From: Paraescarpia echinospica
Lineage: Eukaryota; Annelida; Polychaeta; Sabellida; Siboglinidae
Length of the DNA: 64,000 nucleotides
Direction: 5' to 3'
Assembly (NCBI GenBank): GCA_020002185.1
Contig: CM034535.1
Coordinates: 70,178,228 to 70,242,227 of the forward strand
Below, one piece after another: positions 58,851 through 64,000 of this stretch; positions within the stretch are counted from its first letter, which is position 1; each line of letters starts with the position of its first letter. The translations under genes and the position numbers were made by a program. The notes below the pieces were generated by a model. That model was given only the letters and a program-made list of their open reading frames with translations, searched no databases and was not told the origin of the DNA.

Positions 58851-58868
58851 CAACGCCCCCTAAGTAGG
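58851..58868 (-). promoter_or_regulatory. weak CTCF-like site
   Basis: On the minus strand CTTAGGGGGCG matches only the 3' half of the CTCF core. Reported because two better sites in the same orientation are nearby. Confidence 0.2.
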
Positions 58869-59097
58869 CCAGTGTGTTTGTTATACGAGCGAATGTCATC
58901 GAGGGACTATCTCGTGTCGAGACACCTTTCGTCCAGGCACACAACGTATTTTTAATCCGTGCGCGATTACACTGCAACGAGGTAGTTATAAATATTTGAT
59001 ATGCGGATTTTGTCAACCTTTACTCCTCAGGCAAGGACGACAGAATGACCAATGTTTTAATACCAACACTACATGAATGAACTGGTGGATGTCACAT

Positions 59098-59099
59098 AC

Positions 59100-59137
<38 letters not shown>

Positions 59138-59141
59138 CTAC

Positions 59142-59189
<48 letters not shown>

Positions 59190-59226
59190 TTATATATATA
59201 TGTATATATATACATATATATATATT

Positions 59227-59257
<31 letters not shown>

Positions 59258-59292
59258 GTAGATATATATATATACATATATATTATATATGA
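59098..59292. repeat. TA-rich microsatellite
   Basis: About 195 bp of TA with interspersed TATG, TTTA and TCTA. Tyr/Ile frames across it are artefacts. Confidence 0.95.
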
Positions 59293-60363
59293 AACTTTTT
59301 CTACATAACATACAATTGTATTATGAAACAGCAACAAAGATGAATCATTATCTGCGTGTCATACGTTTATTATAACGCTGGCCGGATATTCAATTACTTT
59401 CCTCCAAGCGGAACAGTTTTGCCTCAACAAGGAGGAGGGTGGTGCATGGGAGTGCGCACGCACCCATCGCACCCCAGTCTACGGGCTTGCAATGTGGGTG
59501 GCTTGTGCGTGTTTGTTTACGAAGTGGTGTGGATGTCTAACGTGGGTGGTTGGTGCGTGTATGTCTATGATCTGCCGTGCCCGACGTCCACCTATCCGTT
59601 ATATCGTTCTGCCGTAAATCCGCGGACGGTAAGTGCTTTCTCAAAGCTAAAAAAGAACTGCAACGCGGGTTCCAATGGACCATGCTGTGTCACAATTGTA
59701 ACTGATGGAAATATTAATTAATTGTGGTTTCCGCTCACCTGCGCATACGTGATTGGCAACTTCCGCTCGCAGATAGCATAGCATTATTTTTAACCGTTCC
59801 CCTGTATATCAGCTCCACTTTAATGATGACATATTTGGTAAGCGTTTTTCGTCATGTGTGTCACGCTATCCTCCAAACTACTGCATGTCACCAGCAATAG
59901 CTTTGTTATAGGTCGCAAAAACATTTCGTGCGCGCACATAGTATATTACGAAGACATATGCATAATGGAGTAAGCGCAGTTGTCGTATAATGTTGGCAGT
60001 CTTCATACTAACGTGTTAATTAGGTACTCACGTACTCCACGGTATCCACGCCGGTGTTGAAGGTAACCGTCCACCTCAACATGAAAAGTTATATTAAGAT
60101 GCAACATTAGCTAATCAATACACGTTGCATGATGTCGAGTAATGTGTTTCGTTCTAGCTTTAAGTGGAAAAAAACGACGACGTGTTTACTTTATGAACGC
60201 CGATGATGCCATCACCCTTGACGCGGTATTTATAGTTGTAACGCCAGACACATTCATATTAACCAGACGCACAGTTTTCAGCGAACCGTTGCAGAAATGT
60301 TTGTTTGCAATACATCTCAAATCACCTTCGCGACTCAAGGGGCGCTTTTGACTACATTCGTAT

Positions 60364-60380
60364 CAGCGCCCCCTAGTAAG
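60364..60380 (-). promoter_or_regulatory. CTCF-like binding site
   Basis: On the minus strand CTTACTAGGGGGCGCTG matches the CTCF core at 12 of 14 positions. Same orientation as the site at 58,216. Confidence 0.4.
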
Positions 60381-60895
60381 AAGGTAAGACCTTTACCCTG
60401 GCAAATTGACTTGTCGAAACGTGAATTTATCTCTGGGCGTGTTAACCTGCATAATAACCTACAATATACGCTGTATCTATTTACAATTTTACATAATTTT
60501 AGTTTTAATTGGTTGCTATCACCTGTCGTCGATGGTCGAACGGTTAACGCTTCTTAGATTGCGCTTTGAAGTTGGGATGGTTCCCTTATCGCAGGACGAG
60601 GACAACGTTTCTTTCAGCGTATAGTGGGATGACTAGAGCACAACTCGAGTAGCTTTATGTCAAAGATTAACCCAACCCGAAATAAAAAGTAATGGTGTCA
60701 AACTATCGTAAACGTTCCTCCAAAGTCCCCACGATTCGTACGTGTGCCTTTGCTGATGATCTAATGATTACAAATACACAGTAGGTCATTTTTTGTGGTC
60801 ACAACCGTACTATAACAAAGTTAAGCAGTGGTATGTATCAATCTTAATACAAATCAACCGATCTCTATGTTGTAAACTTAATCAATGGTGTGACA

Positions 60896-60966
60896 TACAC
60901 ACGCACGCACGCACGCATAAAACACATACACACGCACATACACACAAGCACGCACACACACATACG
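60896..60966. repeat. CACG / CACA simple repeat
   Basis: Degenerate CACACGCACGCA and CACACATACA units. Confidence 0.9.
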
Positions 60967-61544
60967 CCAATTAGAGGTTATGGTAAGGTGATCACATAAA
61001 AGATGGTCTTGTATGCAAGCAGACGTTTGTACTCACACATTTATAGAAACGGCAATAAAGTGCCAAAATAAGTTTCGCACGGTCTTCCTGCATCTGTCTC
61101 AATACTTGCACTTTTTTCTTTCTTTTTTGTAACTGAATCACAAGATGACATGCAGTCTAATGGAGTTGTCAGCCACATCGTTTCCAGACCACGCTGAATT
61201 CCCCGCATGTAAATGCGCACTAAAATAATACGCATGGACGGATGTCGTGACGTAAAATAGAAGAATAGAAGACTATTTTTTAACAAATATCGATTGGGAT
61301 AGTTTAGTGACGAACAAGACGTTAACATAATGCTGGACCTTTTCAGCAGGTGAAACGGGGGGGGGGCATTGCTGGGAGATTATTCCCATAACAAAGCAAG
61401 AGAAAAGGAAACTATCGTTAGTCCCTTCTTCGATAATCCCGTTTATTTAGTTATACAGACGTTTGTCAGTGAACACGTATTGACCAATCCGTACGCTTCG
61501 TTAATCCAGCCAAGATCACTGGGAACCACACATTGTAGTTAAAC

Positions 61545-62544
61545 NNNNNNNNNNNNNNNNNNNNNNNNNNNNNNNNNNNNNNNNNNNNNNNNNNNNNNNN
61601 NNNNNNNNNNNNNNNNNNNNNNNNNNNNNNNNNNNNNNNNNNNNNNNNNNNNNNNNNNNNNNNNNNNNNNNNNNNNNNNNNNNNNNNNNNNNNNNNNNNN
61701 NNNNNNNNNNNNNNNNNNNNNNNNNNNNNNNNNNNNNNNNNNNNNNNNNNNNNNNNNNNNNNNNNNNNNNNNNNNNNNNNNNNNNNNNNNNNNNNNNNNN
61801 NNNNNNNNNNNNNNNNNNNNNNNNNNNNNNNNNNNNNNNNNNNNNNNNNNNNNNNNNNNNNNNNNNNNNNNNNNNNNNNNNNNNNNNNNNNNNNNNNNNN
61901 NNNNNNNNNNNNNNNNNNNNNNNNNNNNNNNNNNNNNNNNNNNNNNNNNNNNNNNNNNNNNNNNNNNNNNNNNNNNNNNNNNNNNNNNNNNNNNNNNNNN
62001 NNNNNNNNNNNNNNNNNNNNNNNNNNNNNNNNNNNNNNNNNNNNNNNNNNNNNNNNNNNNNNNNNNNNNNNNNNNNNNNNNNNNNNNNNNNNNNNNNNNN
62101 NNNNNNNNNNNNNNNNNNNNNNNNNNNNNNNNNNNNNNNNNNNNNNNNNNNNNNNNNNNNNNNNNNNNNNNNNNNNNNNNNNNNNNNNNNNNNNNNNNNN
62201 NNNNNNNNNNNNNNNNNNNNNNNNNNNNNNNNNNNNNNNNNNNNNNNNNNNNNNNNNNNNNNNNNNNNNNNNNNNNNNNNNNNNNNNNNNNNNNNNNNNN
62301 NNNNNNNNNNNNNNNNNNNNNNNNNNNNNNNNNNNNNNNNNNNNNNNNNNNNNNNNNNNNNNNNNNNNNNNNNNNNNNNNNNNNNNNNNNNNNNNNNNNN
62401 NNNNNNNNNNNNNNNNNNNNNNNNNNNNNNNNNNNNNNNNNNNNNNNNNNNNNNNNNNNNNNNNNNNNNNNNNNNNNNNNNNNNNNNNNNNNNNNNNNNN
62501 NNNNNNNNNNNNNNNNNNNNNNNNNNNNNNNNNNNNNNNNNNNN
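61545..62544. other. assembly gap (1,000 N)
   Basis: Exactly 1,000 unknown bases, which is the usual placeholder for a gap of unknown size. Its right border is inside a microsatellite. Confidence 1.
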
Positions 62545-62654
62545 AGTAGTAGTAGTAATGATAGTAGTGGTAGTGGTAGTAGTGGTAGTGGTGATGGTGT
62601 TATTGGTAGTAGTGGTGGTAGTAGTGGTAGTGGTGGTAGTTGTAGTGTTGATAA

Positions 62655-62687
<33 letters not shown>

Positions 62688-62992
62688 TGGTAGTGGTAAT
62701 GGTGGTGGTGGTAGTGGTAGTGTTAGTGGTGGTGGTAGTGGTAGTGGTAGTGGTAGTGGTAGTGGTGGTGGTGGTAGTGGTAGTGTTAGTGGTGGTGGTA
62801 GTGGTAGTGGTAATGTTAGTGGTGGTGGTAGTAGTAGTGGTAGTGGTAGTGGTGGTGGTGGTAGTGGTGGTGGTGGTGGTTGTAGTGTTAGTGGTGGTAG
62901 TAGTGGTAGTGGTAGTGGTGGTGGTGGTAGTGGTGGTGGTGGTGGTTGTAGTGGTAGTGGTGGTAATAGTTATAGTAGTAGTAATACTAATA
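62545..62992. repeat. GGT/AGT trinucleotide microsatellite
   Basis: About 450 bp of GGT and AGT triplets with occasional GAT, GTT and AAT. It starts at the gap edge, so the true array is probably longer. Internal near-duplicates occur (GTTAGTGGTGGTGGTAGTGG appears several times). The valine-rich frame is an artefact. Confidence 0.95.
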
Positions 62993-64000
62993 AAATGTAA
63001 CTTCTATTGCGCCTAAATAATCGGAAATCATGCTCAGAAGCGTATCAAAACAAATGGGATTGTTTATCTAAAAATCAACAAGCAGTGTTCAAATTTTCAA
63101 CGTATGGATGGATGTGTCAGGGAACTAAGGTGGATAAGCACGGATAGAAATGTAAGTTTTTTTGACGGCGGAATTGTGTAATATTGTTGAACAGTTCTAA
63201 CAGTAAGAGAGAGCATATTCCAAACAGTCGGTACAGTAACAAAAAATGACAATGTTCAATTTTATTGTTCGCAATTAACCGGATGAAAAATAGCACAGTC
63301 CTAGTTCAACCATATAATGTTCATAGACTTATGATACATGCTAACGCCAGGCAAGCGCCGATCCAAAGGGAGATCGCATTTCACTACTGTAAACGTATAA
63401 ATCATATTGTATGTCATAATTGCCGCATTGTGACATCAAATTGCTGTATGATGTTCAGAAGAAAAAAAAAATGATATTGGTATCAGCATATCTGTATTAG
63501 TAATTGAGGGTAAACTAAGCCACGTGATGCTATTTGCTTTTTTTCTGTACAGTATCAACACATGTGTTTTTCTTCGGAATTTTAGTATAATGTGAACACA
63601 AATATTCTTAGCTATTAAATTATACTTCATTTATGGTTCGCCCTCTAACGGTTGCTAACGTACTTCTACACAGCGGTGTTCCTTATTATTTGGAATATGT
63701 AGGTTTTTTAACTATTTCCAGGTTTGTTTATTCCTTTACAACGTAATTATAATCAGACACTATAACTTCACATTTAACAAGATTTAACAAGATTGCCATC
63801 CAGAGAATTAACTCTAGATGGCAGGTGGACATTGAATTCCATTGCAACATTTTGCCACTGGAATGTGCAGTATGGGGCTGTTGAAGATGATTCTGTTAGG
63901 ATGTTCACAAATCATGGGAAGGCATTGTACGTACGGTGAGGTGGGGTTAGCGACACTATTTTGGTGTTACTCCTGTCAACACCAACAGCAGTTAGTGGTG
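62993..64000. other. non-coding stretch to the window end
   Basis: AT-rich. Short frames only (63,265-63,474; 63,436-63,630). I see no feature. Confidence 0.5.

Larger units (their letters stand above)
57670..59090. other. non-coding stretch
   Basis: Contains a CTCF-like site (58,216), a TTAGGG-like patch (58,672-58,730) and a second, weaker CTCF-like site (58,851). The 154-codon minus frame at 58,552-59,016 has no known domain. Confidence 0.45.
59300..61544. other. non-coding stretch up to the gap
   Basis: A CpG-richer segment at 59,380-59,640 has a plausible donor (GGACG|GTAAGTGC, 59,629) and an open plus frame (MGVRTHPSHPS...), possibly a first exon. A tRNA-like ATGGTCGAACGGTTAACGC at about 60,531 lacks a T arm. 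A G run occurs at 61,360-61,366. No gene is certain. Confidence 0.4.

Noticed and set aside
58552..59016. 154-codon minus-strand frame
   Set aside because: No known domain, and part of it is a translation of the TTAGGG-like patch (repeated Leu-Thr-Leu).
60525..60600. tRNA gene
   Set aside because: A D-arm-like start (TGGTCGAACGGTTAACGC) is present, but there is no B box or T arm.
62558..63016. Valine-rich frame
   Set aside because: Pure translation of a GGT/AGT microsatellite.

Overview
This is a eukaryotic, gene-poor, repeat-rich stretch of animal DNA. It has GT-AG splice signals, long AT-rich non-coding tracts, minisatellites, tRNA-derived SINEs, LINE fragments, a Ty3/Gypsy element and several small DNA transposons. 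The LINE and Gypsy types and the scattered TAGGCCTA-type palindromes suggest a marine invertebrate such as a mollusc or an invertebrate deuterostome. I cannot resolve the phylum from sequence alone. A 1,000-N scaffold gap (61545-62544) shows this is a draft assembly.

Layout. 0.08-4.8 kb: a 34-bp minisatellite with a higher-order period of about 1.2 kb. 4.8-8.95 kb: AT-rich DNA with one possible minus-strand exon and a LINE 3' tail. 8.95-10.8 kb: a 27-bp minisatellite. 12.7-15.9 kb: a DNA transposon-like unit with 12-bp inverted ends, a 13-bp direct repeat at its edges, seven copies of a 15-bp motif (TGTCCCGTACRACAC) and a decayed coding segment. 17.5 kb: a tRNA-derived SINE. 19.6-22.1 kb: a spliced SGNH-hydrolase-like gene, followed by seven diverged units of a roughly 175-bp AT-rich satellite (23.2-24.4 kb).

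28.9-46.2 kb holds an old tandem segmental duplication: copy 1 about 28.9-38.0 kb, copy 2 about 42.2-46.2 kb. Each copy carries, on the minus strand, a promoter with a TATA box, a 5' UTR of about 170 nt and a signal-peptide exon of 26 residues ending at a GT donor. Copy 1 was later enlarged by a non-LTR retrotransposon (31.2-34.6 kb) and a 447-bp MITE (35,624-36,070); copy 2 has the empty site. A second LINE fragment (38.2-39.0 kb) and a SINE-like piece lie between the copies.

46.2-50.5 kb contains three LINE C-terminal fragments. 50.7-55.3 kb is a nest: a decayed Ty3/Gypsy retrotransposon (51,141-55,184, minus strand, LTRs of 165-166 bp, integrase mostly deleted) inserted into one arm of a large fold-back element. 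55.3-64 kb is mostly non-coding, with microsatellites, three CTCF-like motifs in one orientation, and the gap flanked by a GGT/AGT microsatellite.

Confident host-gene content is small: the SGNH gene and the paired signal-peptide exons. Most other coding sequence is decayed mobile-element sequence. The likeliest undescribed items are the 12.7-15.9 kb transposon with its motif cluster, and the duplicated secreted-protein gene whose promoter is better conserved than its first coding exon.
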